DNA of 64,000 bases from the NCBI GenBank assembly GCA_025890175.1, contig JANPYM010000011.1, positions 23,669 through 87,668 on the forward strand, written 5' to 3'. The notes beneath the pieces were generated by a model. The model saw only the letters and a program-made list of their open reading frames with translations. It was not told the DNA's origin and ran no database searches. Both the position numbers and the translations under genes were made by a program. Origin of the DNA: Ciborinia camelliae (lineage: Eukaryota; Ascomycota; Leotiomycetes; Helotiales; Sclerotiniaceae). The number at the start of each line of letters is the position of its first letter. Within the stretch, counting starts at the first letter, position 1. Below are positions 1 through 10,325 of the stretch, one piece after another.

Positions 1-1010
1 TAAAGAAATTTAGTTAAAGAAATTTAATTATATATAAATAATAAATTTAATTAAAAATTTAATTAAAGAAATTTTGGATTAGTTATTCAAAAAATTCAAT
101 TAAGAATTTAGTTAAGAAATTTTTAGATTAATTATTCAAAAAAATTCAGTTAAATATAAACGAAAAATTTAATTAAAGAAATTTAATTAAAAAAATTCAG
201 CTATATATAAATAATAAATTTAACTAAAAATTTAGTTAAAAAATTTTTGAATTAATTATCCAAAAAAATTTAGTTAAATATAAACGAAAAATTTAATTAA
301 AAAAATTTAGTTAAAAAAATTTAATTATACACAAACAATAAATTCAATTAAAGATTTAGCTAAAAAAATTTTGGATTAATTATCCAAAAAAATTCAATTA
401 AAGATTTAACTAAAAAAATTCAGTTAAAAAAATTCAGTTATGTATAAATAATAAATTTAGTTAAAAATTCAATTAAAAAATTTTTAAATTAGTTATTCAA
501 AAAAATTCAATTAAGTATGAATAAAAAATTTAGCTAAAGAAATTTAGTTAAAGAAATTTAGTTATATATAAATAATAAATTTAGTTAAAAATTTAGTTAA
601 AAAAATTTTAGATTAATTATCTAAAAAATTTAATTAAGAATTTAATTAAGAAATTTTTGGATTAATTATTCAAAAAAATTTAATTAAATATAAACGAAAA
701 ATTTAGTTAAAGAAATTTAGTTAAAAAAATTTAATTATATATAAATAATAAATTCAGTTAAAGATTTAATTAAAAATTTTTTGAATTAGTTATCCAAAAA
801 AATTCAGTTAAGTATAAACAAAAAATTCAATTAAAAATTTAGTTAAAAAATTTTTGAATTAATTATTCAAAAAATTCAGTTAAGGATTTAGTTAAAGAAT
901 TTTTGGATTAATTATTCAAAAAAATTTAGTTAAAAATTTAGTTAAATATAGATAATAAATTCAGTTAAAAATTTAGTTAAAAAAATTTAGTTAAGGAATG
1001 ATTTAATTAA
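1..1010. repeat. Degenerate AT-rich tandem array with higher-order spacing
   Basis: The array is built from modules of the type TTYARYTAAAAA, in which the variable positions are C/T or G/A. A longer module (RATTARTTATYCAAAAAA) recurs near 75, 125, 248, 373, 486, 609, 659, 784, 856 and 906, giving spacings of about 50, 123, 125, 113, 123, 50, 125, 72 and 50. This implies a roughly 123-bp higher-order unit with shortened versions. The left end is cut by the window, so the true length is unknown. Transition-only variation suggests an originally uniform satellite degraded by RIP. Confidence 0.85.
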
Positions 1011-1278
1011 TATATATAATTTATTTTAATCTTTATATATTAAATTTTTAATTATATTTATAAATAATTATTATTATTATTTTAAAATATAATATATTTT
1101 TATTTTATATATTTTTTAATTATATTTAATATTATATATTAAACTTTAATTAATTATTTTTATATTTATTATTATATAAATTTTATCAAACATTATTTTT
1201 TATATTATTATTATTATTATTATTATAATATAAAAAAGATCAATTATATAATTTATATATCAATTATCATTTTTTTAT

Positions 1279-1432
1279 GATATAGCTTAAACGTTTATTA
1301 ATATTATAAAGCATAGATTATAAATTTAATTAAAAATTCAATTAAGGAATTTATTTATAATATAATCTAAGCGTTTATTAATATAGTAAAGCACAAACTA
1401 TAAATTCAGTTAAGGATTCAGCTAAAAAATTC
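1279..1432. repeat. 81-bp tandem duplication
   Basis: Two copies, about 1279-1352 and 1360-1432, share the core ACGTTTATTAATAT and end in the same TTCARTTAAGGATT-type module used by the array at 1-1010. Differences between them are almost all C/T or G/A. The pair looks like a detached part of the same satellite family. Confidence 0.7.
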
Positions 1433-1639
1433 ATTCTAAGTATGATTTGACCGTTCTATTAAACCCTAAAAAAAGATTTGTTTTTTATTAATATATTTAA
1501 AATTCGTTAATAATATTATTTTATATATTATTAACTTTAATATTTTATTAAATAAATATAAAGATATTTTTTATATCTAATATTATTTTAAATATTATTA
1601 ATTTAATTAATAAATTACTTTTTAAATAAAATAAAAAAA

Positions 1640-3050
1640 ATTATTAAAATAAAAAATATAAAAAATTAATTAAATTAATATTAATTTAAAAACTTTTTAT
1701 TATTTTTTAAATAAAATTTTTATTATTTTTTTAAATAGTTGATAATATATTATCAATTATTATTTAAATAATAATACCCTATTCAATATAAAATTTTGTA
1801 TATTTTCAAAACCTTTTTTGTTTAATTATAAAAATTTGTTTTTGTATATATTAAATAATTTAAAAATTAAATATTATACTAAAGATTTATTATCGATTAA
1901 TATCGAACACTAATAATCGCCAATATATCAATTTTATACTTAAATTCTATACCCAGACATCTTTTTTATTTTTATTGTCTTTGGATTTATAATAATAATA
2001 AGAAATTATTAAAAAACAAATATTTTTAATTTATAATATTATTTTTTTTTAATATTTTTTTAATTTTATAAAAATTAATTAATTTTGAATAATAAAGATA
2101 AATAGGTTTAATAAAAATTATAAAGATATTTGTAAAATATTGGGTAATTGTTATAAAAAAAATAAAAAAAAATATAATATTAATAAAATGATTAATTAAA
2201 AAAAAAATATAAAAAGATATAAAAAATAATATTAATAAAAATTAAGGATTTGAATTTTGAATTATAGGAATAAAAAGAATATAAATATTTTAAATAATAA
2301 AAAATATAAAGTTTAATTATTTAATAAAAAAATTAATAAAAGTTTTTTTTTTTATATTAAAAAAGAATTTTTAGGTATAAAATTTTAAAAATAAAATTAT
2401 TAAAATAATTTATAATATTTAATTAATATTTATTAAATATTTACAAAATTTTTAATAAATTAAAAAAAATAGGGTAATATAAATATATAATATCAAAATA
2501 TATTTTATCCAAAATCAATATTTTATTAATAATATAAACCTTAAATTAATAAAAAATAAATTATTATTTAAAAATTATTATTTATATAAAAGAATAATTA
2601 TAGGGATATAAATTAAAAAAATGTTTTAATATATATAAATAATAAATTTTAATAAATAAAACTTTTTAAATAAAACGTTTTAAAAAAAAAGATTTTATTA
2701 TAAATTTAAAAATAATAAAAACAAAAAAAATGTTTAAATATAAAATTCAAATTAAAAACTAATATATTAATAATTATTAATATTTGATATTGATTAATAA
2801 CAAATTTTTAATATAATATTTAATTTTTAAATTATTTAATATATATAAAAACAGGTTTTTATAATTAAACAAAAAAAGTTTTGAAAATATATAAAACTTT
2901 ATATTAAATAAAGCATTGTTATTTAGATAACAATTGATGATGTATTATCAATTATTTAAAAAATAATAGGAATTTTATTTAAAAAATAATAAAAAGTCTT
3001 TGGGCAAATATTGATCTAATTGATTCCTTACATTTTCTATCTTAACAATT
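1640..3050. mobile_element. Inverted-repeat element with about 355-bp arms (RIP-degraded)
   Basis: About 1640-1995 is the reverse complement of about 2695-3050 with a constant coordinate sum near 4690, so there is almost no net indel between the arms. The match passes through recognisable blocks such as TTTTCAAAACYTTTTTTGTT (left arm near 1804) and ACTTTTTATTATTTTTTAAA (left arm near 1692). Most mismatches are C/T or G/A. The roughly 700-bp centre is AT-rich and has no credible ORF. It could be a non-autonomous DNA transposon with long terminal inverted repeats, or two copies of one repeat inserted head to head; no clear target duplication was found. The arms may extend weakly to about 1590 and 3100. 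Confidence 0.7.
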
Positions 3051-5082
3051 ATTGTAAACAATATATTATTATCCTTATTATTCTTATATATTATTAATAT
3101 TATTTAAAATGTTAATTCCGATATTATAATTTGTAAGTAATTATAATTATATTATTATTCTATTTTTATTTTGTTATTCTATAATAATATTATTATATAT
3201 TTTAATAATTTTATAATTAATAATATTTTTATTTATAAATTTTTTTGTAAATAATATTTCAATATTATAACTATAAATTCAGGATTTGTTATTACAAGTT
3301 TATTACAATCTTTTTTTGATATTAATATTATATTATAAAAATTTATTTTCCTTTTTTTTAATATTTTTATTTTTAAAAAAGAATTTCGTTTTTTGAAGAT
3401 TTTGATGTTTTAGGGCAATTGTTTATTTAATACTCGAAATTATTACAATAAAAACAATTTTTATTTAATTAATGTTTTTTGCACTATTTCACTAAAATTT
3501 TTAAATATTTAATAATTTTGTATTTGTTATTATTTAAATTGCTTTTTATTATTTATAAATTGATATTATTTGATTTATTGAAAAAGTTTAATATAGTTTT
3601 GGGATTAAACATAATTTTTTTTAAAAAAAAAAAATTTTATGTTTGTAAAAAGTTTTTTGTATTTTAAATGGTCGTTTTTAATTTTTTATATATATTAAAT
3701 AATTGGCTATTAAAATTTGTATATATTTTTATTAAGATTTTTTTATTAAATTTTATTTAATAATTAATTGTAATTATATATTTTTTATTATATTATAATA
3801 TATTTTATAATAAAAATTCGAAATAATTATTTCAGTTTTGTATTAATTATTTATTTTTCATTTGTATTTTTTATATTTTCAAATTTGTTTTTAATTCTGT
3901 ATCTGTGGGGCTATATTGGGAGAACAATTAATCTTTTAATAGATTCCAATTTTGAAATATTATAATAATGAATATATTATTATTTAAATAAACTATTTGG
4001 ATTTTTTTTTAATATAATTAATAATAAAATTTTGTGTTACTATAGCTTATTCGATTAGGCTATATATGTTCTCTAATATCCATTATTTAGAGTCTAACAT
4101 TGTTTTTGCCTGTGTCTAGGAGTAAAAATGCTTTAAATTGAGATTGGTCCCTAATGAATATATTATTAATAGCTGTGTATGTGTGTATTTCGCTTATAAT
4201 TGTAATCAAATCTTTGATATCGAGAAATAATTATTTGATTAAATAAATATTTGTAAAAAATATTATTCTTTATTAAATTAATATTTTTTTATTTATTTGT
4301 AATTTTTTATTAAATTGTTTGGTTAAAAAATAATTTTATATTATATTGAAAATTGTTAATTGTTTTTTTATTATTATTATATATTTTTTTTTGTTTTGGT
4401 TTTTTTAAAGTTTTAATTTTCAATTTTTGTATTATAATAATATATTAAAATTTTATAAAAATATAAAAATTTAAGAATAAAATATAATTGTTATTTTTTG
4501 GAGTAAAGTTTTAGATTTGTAAAAATAAGGATTACAAAATTATTTGTTAATTTAATAAATAAAATAATATATTTTTTTTGTTTTTCTTTTAATTATTATA
4601 AAATAATAATATTATTTTTTAATATTTATATTATAAAAATAAATTATTTTGTTATTTTTTATTAAATAAAAGCAAATTGTTTTTATTGTTTGATCTTGGT
4701 TTTTGTATTATTCAACTAAAATTTGTTAAAAATAATTTTTATTTATTTATATTATTTAGTTTAAATTTTTGCTTTTTATTTTTTCCTTTTTCAATTAAAA
4801 TTTTTTTTTTATTTTCGTTTTTTATTTATAATCATTTTAATATAAAATCGAAATTATTGTTTTATTAGAGTTATTATTTTATCTAACTTTTTGTATTATA
4901 ATTGATTATAGCTTTTAAATTTTATAGGATTTTTAATCCCTAACCGCAATAAAATATTAATTAAAACGAAATAAATTTATTAAATAATAATAATTAAATA
5001 ACGAAGTTTTTTTAATTAAATAATATAAATTTGATTTGAAAATTGTTATATAAAAGATTTATTTTTTTTTTAAAATAAAATA
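3051..5082. other. AT-rich spacer without identifiable gene
   Basis: Mostly A/T homopolymer-like sequence. The island at about 3900-4200 has normal words and a loose inverted similarity between about 3910-3930 (GGGAGAACAATTAA) and 4060-4085 (TATGTTCTCTAATATC), so it may be another degraded element end. I see no coding region, RNA gene or clear regulatory site. Confidence 0.6.
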
Positions 5083-5232
5083 TATTGAAAGTTGTTAGTA
5101 TGGTTGTTTAGTATAGTTTTAGGCTAGCAATATTGTTTATTTAAGAGCTTTCTTTTATAAAATCTAAATTCTACAATTAATCAATCAATTTTTAATTTTA
5201 TAAACCTTTTTATCGTGATTTGAATTTCAATA
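5083..5232 (+). repeat. Left LTR of the TRIM-like element
   Basis: 150 bp. It shares blocks such as GTATGGTTGTTTAGTATAG and TATTTAAGAGCT with the right copy. It differs by many C-to-T and G-to-A changes and a 3-bp gap near its start, and is preceded by AAATA. Confidence 0.85.
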
Positions 5233-5280
5233 GGTTATAAACCTGGTTATGTGTAGCTATTAGGTGGAAGAGGTTTATGG

Positions 5281-6000
5281 CTTTGTTAGGCATTAAAATA
5301 AATATTTGTGCTAAATAACGATTTGGGTGTATTTGATTTCAATAATTTCGAATCTTTAGTTTTTGATGGTTTCGAATTTCAACGGTTTTGTTAGGTATTA
5401 GAATAGGTATTTTTATTAAACGACGATTTGGGTGTATTTTATTTCGATGGTTTTGAATTTTTTAGTTATTTCGAATTTCAAATCGATGGTTTTGCTAAAT
5501 ATTAAAATAAATATTTGGGTATATAATGAGTTTATGAACGAATATATACAATTTTGATTTTGTTAGGTTTTAGAATAAACATTTGTGTTAATAATAATGT
5601 ATTTTATTTCGAATTTAAAATAAATCGATAATCTTGTTAAATTTTAGAATAGGATGATAGTTTTGTTAGATTTTAGAATAAATATTTATATTAAATAATG
5701 ATTTGGGTGTATTTTATTTCGAATTTAGATTTCGAATTAATAGCTTTGTTAGGTATTAGAATAGGTATTGCTTTGTTAGGTTTTAGAATAGGTATTCGAT
5801 TTAATAATGGATGGCTTTGTTAGAATAGGTATTCGATTCAACAATAGTTTTAAATCGATAGTTTTGCTAAACTTTAGAATAAATATTTACGTTAAACAAC
5901 AATTTAAGCGCATCTTATTTCAACGATTTCGAATTTCTAGATTACGATAGCTTCGAATTGATAGTTTTGTTAGGCTTTAGAATAGGTGTCTATAATATTA
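5281..6000. repeat. Internal minisatellite of the TRIM-like element (about 104-bp unit)
   Basis: The phrase TTTTGTTAGGTWTTAGAATA recurs with anchors near 5281, 5386, 5490, 5555, 5632, 5661, 5745, 5771, 5815, 5861 and 5965. The full spacing is about 104-105 bp (5281 to 5386 to 5490; 5861 to 5965) and shorter spacings are deleted units. Units also share GATTTGGGTGTATTTTATTTC. Variation is again mainly transitions. Close to the right LTR a second short repeat (GCTAGAGTTAGAAG) occupies about 6047-6090. Confidence 0.75.
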
Positions 6001-6121
6001 GGATATTGGGGATGTGTTAGGAATAAGGGGTGCTATAAGGAATGAAGGCTAGAGTTAGAAGGCTAGAGTTAGAAGGTTAGGGCTAGGAGGCTTTATTATA
6101 ACCTTTTTGTACGAAAAGGTA

Positions 6122-6275
6122 TGTTGAAAGTCGTTGTTAGTATGGTTGTTTAGTATAGCTTTAGGCTAGTAATATTGCTTATTTAAGAGCTCTCTTTTAT
6201 AGAATCTACGATTCTACAATCAATCAATCAACTCTTGATTCCATGAACCTTTCCATCGTAATCTGAACTTCAACA
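6122..6275 (+). repeat. Right LTR of the TRIM-like element
   Basis: 154 bp, TGTTG...CAACA, followed by AAATA. It is less mutated than the left copy and keeps TATTTAAGAGCTCTC, a possible TATA-like promoter, and an AATCAATCAATCAAC stretch. Confidence 0.85.
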
Positions 6276-6534
6276 AAATATAATATTACGGAGTGTAAAT
6301 AATAAAAATTATATAATTAAAATAATATTTTATAAAAAAAAAAGGAAAGAATTTATAAAATCCTTTCTTTTATGATTAAAAGATTTAAGGTTCGATTTAG
6401 GTATGTGATGCTTGGCATCACGTGCTGTGGAATCGAGCTCTGGTTCCTTATATACTCCTATTAGCTCTTTTTTATAAAGAAACATTGATTTAATAAAAAA
6501 AATATTATAAACTAATAAATCAAATTAATGTAAA

Positions 6535-6740
6535 TATTGGAGAATCAGGTCACATGGTTTCCGGTCACATGATCAGGAATCACGTGATAAGCTATACCGC
6601 ATAGGGTATGGGGGAGTAGCATATAAGGGCAGCTGGGCTGCCATCAAATACATACTACTTAATTAAATCAATCTACTATAATTCTACCCTAGTATTCCTT
6701 CCTACCGTATTACTGGTCATCCCAGGATATACGATTAATA
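6535..6740 (+). mobile_element. Solo LTR (206 bp) with 5-bp target duplication
   Basis: A mixed-composition island set in A/T sequence. It is flanked on both sides by GTAAA (6530-6534 and 6741-6745), a perfect 5-bp target duplication. Its ends read TATTGG and TTAATA, which are RIP-mutated forms of TGTTGG and CTAACA and so fit the TG..CA rule. Inside are repeated CACATG/CACGTG words and TATAAGGGCAGC, a possible LTR TATA element, then ATCAATCTAC. No second LTR or coding interior is nearby, so it is best read as a solo LTR left by recombination. Family is unknown; size suggests a Copia- or Ty3-type element. Confidence 0.75.
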
Positions 6741-7809
6741 GTAAATATTAATATTTTAAAAAAGTTTAAAAATTCATTATATAAAACTTTAATTAATAAA
6801 TTAATATATAAAATTAAAATTATATTATATTTTATATTAATTGATTGATATTAGTTTCAAAAATATTAATAAGTATTAGAGTTAAATAATATATGGAATA
6901 GTATTAAAATAATTTAAAATAATTTATTTTCAAACAAAAAAGTTTTTAAATTATAGAAATAATTTTGAAATTTATTAATTTTTAAATTTTCATTTTATAA
7001 AAAAAGAATACAATTTGTTATATTATTAATATTATAATTAAATTAAAAAAAGTTTATTATAATTTAATATTGTTTTTTCGTTTTTAATAATATTTTTCTT
7101 AAATTATTAGTAAATTTAAAAGATTTGTATTATAAATTTTAACTTTCCAAAAATAATATTCGTTATTTATATAAAATATTTTAAAATAATTTATTTTAAA
7201 ACAAAAAAACTTTATAATCATTTTAAACCAATTTTTTAATTTTTCAATCTTAAAATTTTAGTTTTTAATTTGAAAGTTAAAATAATCACCTATTTTATTT
7301 TAACTTTTCAAAAAAAGATACACAATTTTTTACACATTAATATTATAACAAAATTTAAAATTATTTCAATAACTCTAAGTCTATACTTCCTCTTCGTTCC
7401 CGTAGCCTGGGCATTCCAATAATCCCTGCAAAAATGAAAACCCCATTTCATTTTGTACGGCCAAATCTAACCACGCTTGGATCAAGCTTTTGACATCTGA
7501 GCAATTTGAATTGCTTTGAGTGAAGAATTAGAACGGAACCGATTGAACTTTGGTTGTGTTGCTATCTGAATATTCCACTGCGCCGTATTGTGCTGTGCTT
7601 TGCCACATAGATGCAGCACATCCAACTACAATCGGAAGTAAGCCCGTAAGAGTACCAAACAAAATTGATTCACTTTACGGCACGGTTGTTGACCCTGGAA
7701 ACATTTTTGTCGAAGAAAATTCATAGCAATTTTAAGAGGCCTTCAACACCCCTCTCCGTCTCGCTGTCCTGAATCCAGTCAGGGATCAAGGAACGATTGA
7801 AGAGTCCTC
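6741..7809. other. AT-rich repeat tail then composition boundary
   Basis: 6741-7370 is AT-rich. About 6905-7060 resembles about 7170-7360 in the same orientation (shared AATTTATTTTMAAACAAAAAA and TTAATATTATAA words), so it is another degraded duplicated repeat. From about 7380 the composition becomes gene-like. This part is the 3' flank of the minus-strand P450 and I see no gene in it. Confidence 0.6.
7141..7193 (+). repeat. Dispersed repeat copy, inverted relative to 11451-11504
   Basis: About 53 bp around GTTATTTATATAAAATATTT match the reverse complement of 11451-11504 with roughly nine in ten identical bases. The two copies bracket the first P450 and the cysteine-rich secreted protein gene. 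Confidence 0.6.
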
Positions 7810-9501
7810 CTACACAGAAGTAGAAGCATTCGCAGCTGCAAGACGTGCAACGAATGGTTCCCTTACCCATACTGCATAAGTTTTCTGACTTGCCCAATCA
7901 AGGCCAGACTTTGGACCAAGAGGTCTGCAGATGTCAAAATTCCAAATCATTTTTGCTAAAATAAGACGGAGCTCGAGATATGCTAGCTTGTAGCCCACGC
8001 AGCTGCGGGGTCCCAAAGAGAAAGGTTGGTGCGCGTCTTTTCTATCATTGATGAATAATGATGAGGGCTGTTGATTTTCTAACCAACGTTCGGGAATGAA
8101 CTCATTTGGTTGATGGAAATTAGTGGACGAATGGCTAGCTCCATACTGCATGTAAGAGACACAAGTCTATGAGAATTCCCAAATTAGCCACGAGCGAGTT
8201 GCAAAATGAGTAATATAATTAGGAGCTGCCACTCACCCCGGCTGGTAACCACTCCCCACAAACTGTGTCGCCACCTTCGGGCACAACTCGGGGCATGCCC
8301 AGCGGAACTGGTGCGCAGATACGAAGTCCTTCCTCGATGACAGCCGACAGATATGGTAACTTTACCAAACTTTCAAGATCCATATCTGATTCTTCTTTGA
8401 ATGTACTCCGTATCTCGTTGGTTAATCTCTTCAGGGTATTGGGATACTTGGTCAAATAATTGGTTGTACTTGCTAGAGTTGTAGCAAGAGAATTACTACC
8501 AGCAATAATGACGATGGCAGCTGTTGATTCAATTTCAGCTTCACTGAGATTTTGCTTTGAGCGTGATAAATGTGATAGGAAGTCAGGACGGTCAGTTTGT
8601 AATTGCAATCGACGCTGAACTTTCTCTCTTGCATTTTCGAAATGATCGCGTTGTTTCTGCAACGTAGCTTTGGGTACAGACATCATCAGAAGCTTGAAAA
8701 GCCACGGATAATAGCGAAAAGAAGCTGAGATAACTGCAGCCTTGAAGTGGAATATAATTAAGGCAACCCAGGAATGATATTCGGTTTTCTCGAGACAATC
8801 AAAAGACTCGCCAAAGGCTAGATCTCCAATGATGTCGAATGTTGTAAAGTTGTACCATTTCACGAGATCCAAATCTGTATATCCCTTAGATTTATCAATC
8901 TGTTCGTGCAGTCGGGTGATCAATCTATCGACATGTGTTTTAACAAGTGGCTCTTGAGCCTTCAAGGCCTTGTCTGTAAATCCATACGCCCAAGCCCGAC
9001 GGATACGAAAATGATCGTCATTGTTCGCATTTAGGATAGATGGTGCTCTATCACTAGGTGGAGGAACCCAGACAGGATTCTTGGGGAATTGCTTATGGCC
9101 AGTCCGCTGTCCATAAATATCTTTGCATGCTTTCGCATCAATGAAAGAAACTTCATTTGGAGCTAATCTCACTATGTTGCCATATTTCTCATGCATCTTG
9201 TGAATGCAATGAACCAGATCGCCCGATTGCATTGAGCGAACGAAAGGGATTCGGCTTATCGCCCATAGTTTAGGACCAGGGAAACGAGCGAGTGGGTGGT
9301 AGTATACATTGTAGATAATTCGAATGAAGATATTCTGTCATGATACAAATTAGATTAAATGTAGAGCAAGAAGAGTTTCATAAACGTTGACAAGAATATA
9401 AAGAGGTTACTTACCAAAGCTACAATCACAACAATAATTGCGAAAAGATCAATAAAGCTAGTCTTCTCAAAGCCAAGCTGAAAATACTTGAATATTGTCA
9501 T
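7810..9501 (-). CDS. Cytochrome P450 monooxygenase (CYP65 / isotrichodermin C-15 hydroxylase-like)
   Basis: Predicted exons are 9501-9415, 9334-8237 and 8145-7810 (506 aa), joined in phase 0 through introns with GTAAGT/CAG and GTGAGT/CAG borders. Exon 1 encodes a hydrophobic membrane anchor (about residues 15-35), followed by the proline-rich hinge HPLARFPGPKLW, so the enzyme should sit in the ER membrane. Other P450 marks are the ExxR motif EGLR (364-367), PERW, and the haem loop FSLGPRSCVG with the cysteine ligand near 444. Length is normal. The I-helix reads AGSNSLATTL (307 onward) where this family usually has an acid-threonine pair, so the proton relay may be altered. Fungal relatives hydroxylate terpenoid or polyketide intermediates; the substrate here is unknown. 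It sits beside the AT-rich block, with a second P450 on the same strand. Confidence 0.9.
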
Positions 9502-10000
9502 GATTCACAATTCTTTATATGAAATGAATACCTATGTGGGTAGATAGATAATAACAATTTCTAGTTGAAAAGTTGTATGTAAGGAAATATAATATTTGAG
9601 AAGAAAGGAGCGAGCTATTAATACTGGTATTAAAAGTAGTAATCAATATGGAGTTGCTTCTATTTACATACCCGATTCGCCCGATTCACGGCTATCGTAA
9701 GAAAACAAATGGCCCGGTATTTTAATAACTGGACATTTTGGTTTTGGTTATTAAATCGAGTATAAAATTATTCGATCTATATTGACCAAATCATATAAAA
9801 ATCACATGTTTAGGGCACTGGTTAATAGAACAAAGTGGTCATTATACGCAATAAACTAACGTATAAACCCGCAACCCTACTTTCGAGCTCTTGACTTTCT
9901 CGACTCACTTAACGGCTCGTTTAAAAACCAATGACAGCGATCATTTTATTGTCCTCCAACAAGTACTAGGTACCAGGTACTATGTTCCTAGACTGATAGT
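9502..10000. other. Intergenic region upstream of the first P450
   Basis: Promoter-side sequence of the P450 and 3' flank of the secreted cysteine-rich gene. It contains AT-rich stretches and, just beyond the gene end, GTACTAGGTACCAGGTACTA and a perfect hairpin. No gene seen. Confidence 0.6.
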
Positions 10001-10009
10001 CTAGGAACA
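9983..10009. terminator. Perfect 12-bp hairpin spanning a stop codon
   Basis: TGTTCCTAGACT, a 3-nt loop GAT, then the exact reverse complement AGTCTAGGAACA. The right arm contains the last codons and TAG stop (10001-10003) of the secreted cysteine-rich gene. It could act as an RNA hairpin at the 3' end of the message or be a transposon footprint; function is inferred only from symmetry. Confidence 0.5.
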
Positions 10010-10325
10010 CTTAGCACGGCCATCGACTTCGAGAATAGTAGCACATTTGTAGCTTCCACCGGCGCTACATTTAGTGTTATCGCTGTCACGATGGGCATCC
10101 TTGCAAGCCGCACTACAATCTTGATTACCGGTATGAGGGTCCTGTGAAAATAAAAAGATAAATCAGCTTTTCTTTCGACTAAAGTAAAATATTCAAAACA
10201 TAAGAATTATTTACCCCAGTAATGCAACAATGTTGGCCATTTGATAATAAGCATTGACAGAAAGTACAAGCTTGCACACTAACAGCGGTGATAAGGAGTA
10301 AGGCGATGGCAGAGAATTTAACCAT
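10001..10325 (-). CDS. Small secreted cysteine-rich protein (83 aa, 10 cysteines)
   Basis: Two exons, 10325-10215 and 10141-10001, joined in phase 0 through a 73-nt intron (GTAAAT...CACAG). Residues 1-19 form a signal peptide ending VSVQA before a cysteine, so the mature protein is about 64 aa. The cysteine pattern begins C-x2-C-x-C, then a CC pair, then single cysteines in DCSAAC, KCSAGG, YKC and AKC: ten in all, enough for five disulphides. Several ascomycetes have similar short secreted CTxCQC proteins; I know of no assigned function. Candidate roles are effector or antimicrobial, which is inference from size, secretion and cysteines. It lies between the two P450 genes on the same strand. 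Each exon is too short to stand out on its own; the call depends on the intron. Confidence 0.8.

Larger units (their letters stand above)
5083..6275 (+). mobile_element. Small non-coding LTR retrotransposon (TRIM-like) with 5-bp target duplication
   Basis: Two direct terminal repeats, 5083-5232 (150 bp) and 6122-6275 (154 bp), align along their whole length. The right copy starts TGTTG and ends CAACA, the canonical TG..CA form; in the left copy these are TATTG and CAATA, as RIP would produce. Both sides are flanked by AAATA (5078-5082 and 6276-6280), a perfect 5-bp target-site duplication. The 889-bp interior has no gag, protease, RT or integrase reading frame. It is filled with a degenerate minisatellite and ends in a short purine-rich stretch (ACGAAAAGGTA) just before the right LTR, a possible polypurine tract. 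Orientation is inferred from that tract. It would need enzymes from an autonomous relative. Confidence 0.88.
1..7380. other. AT-rich, RIP-like repeat compartment
   Basis: Almost the whole stretch is A/T, with only small islands of mixed composition (about 3900-4200, 5080-6280, 6390-6480 and 6535-6740), most of them recognisable mobile-element pieces. Related copies inside the block differ mainly by C-to-T and G-to-A changes, the pattern left by repeat-induced point mutation in ascomycetes. The few open frames (for example 3479-3667 and 4677-4868) are F/L/I/K/N-rich and have no recognisable motif, so I call no gene here. Composition changes abruptly near 7380, where gene-like sequence begins. 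Whether this is subtelomeric, pericentromeric or an internal isochore cannot be told from the window; no telomere repeat is present. Confidence 0.85.

Noticed and set aside
3479..4868. Small plus-strand frames in the AT-rich block
   Set aside because: Composed of F, L, I, K and N as expected by chance at this base composition; no motif, no codon bias, no splice context.
6390..6480. Possible tRNA-like or promoter island with GATGCTTGGCATC
   Set aside because: Has one short stem but no cloverleaf, no A or B box in the right spacing; more likely another repeat fragment.
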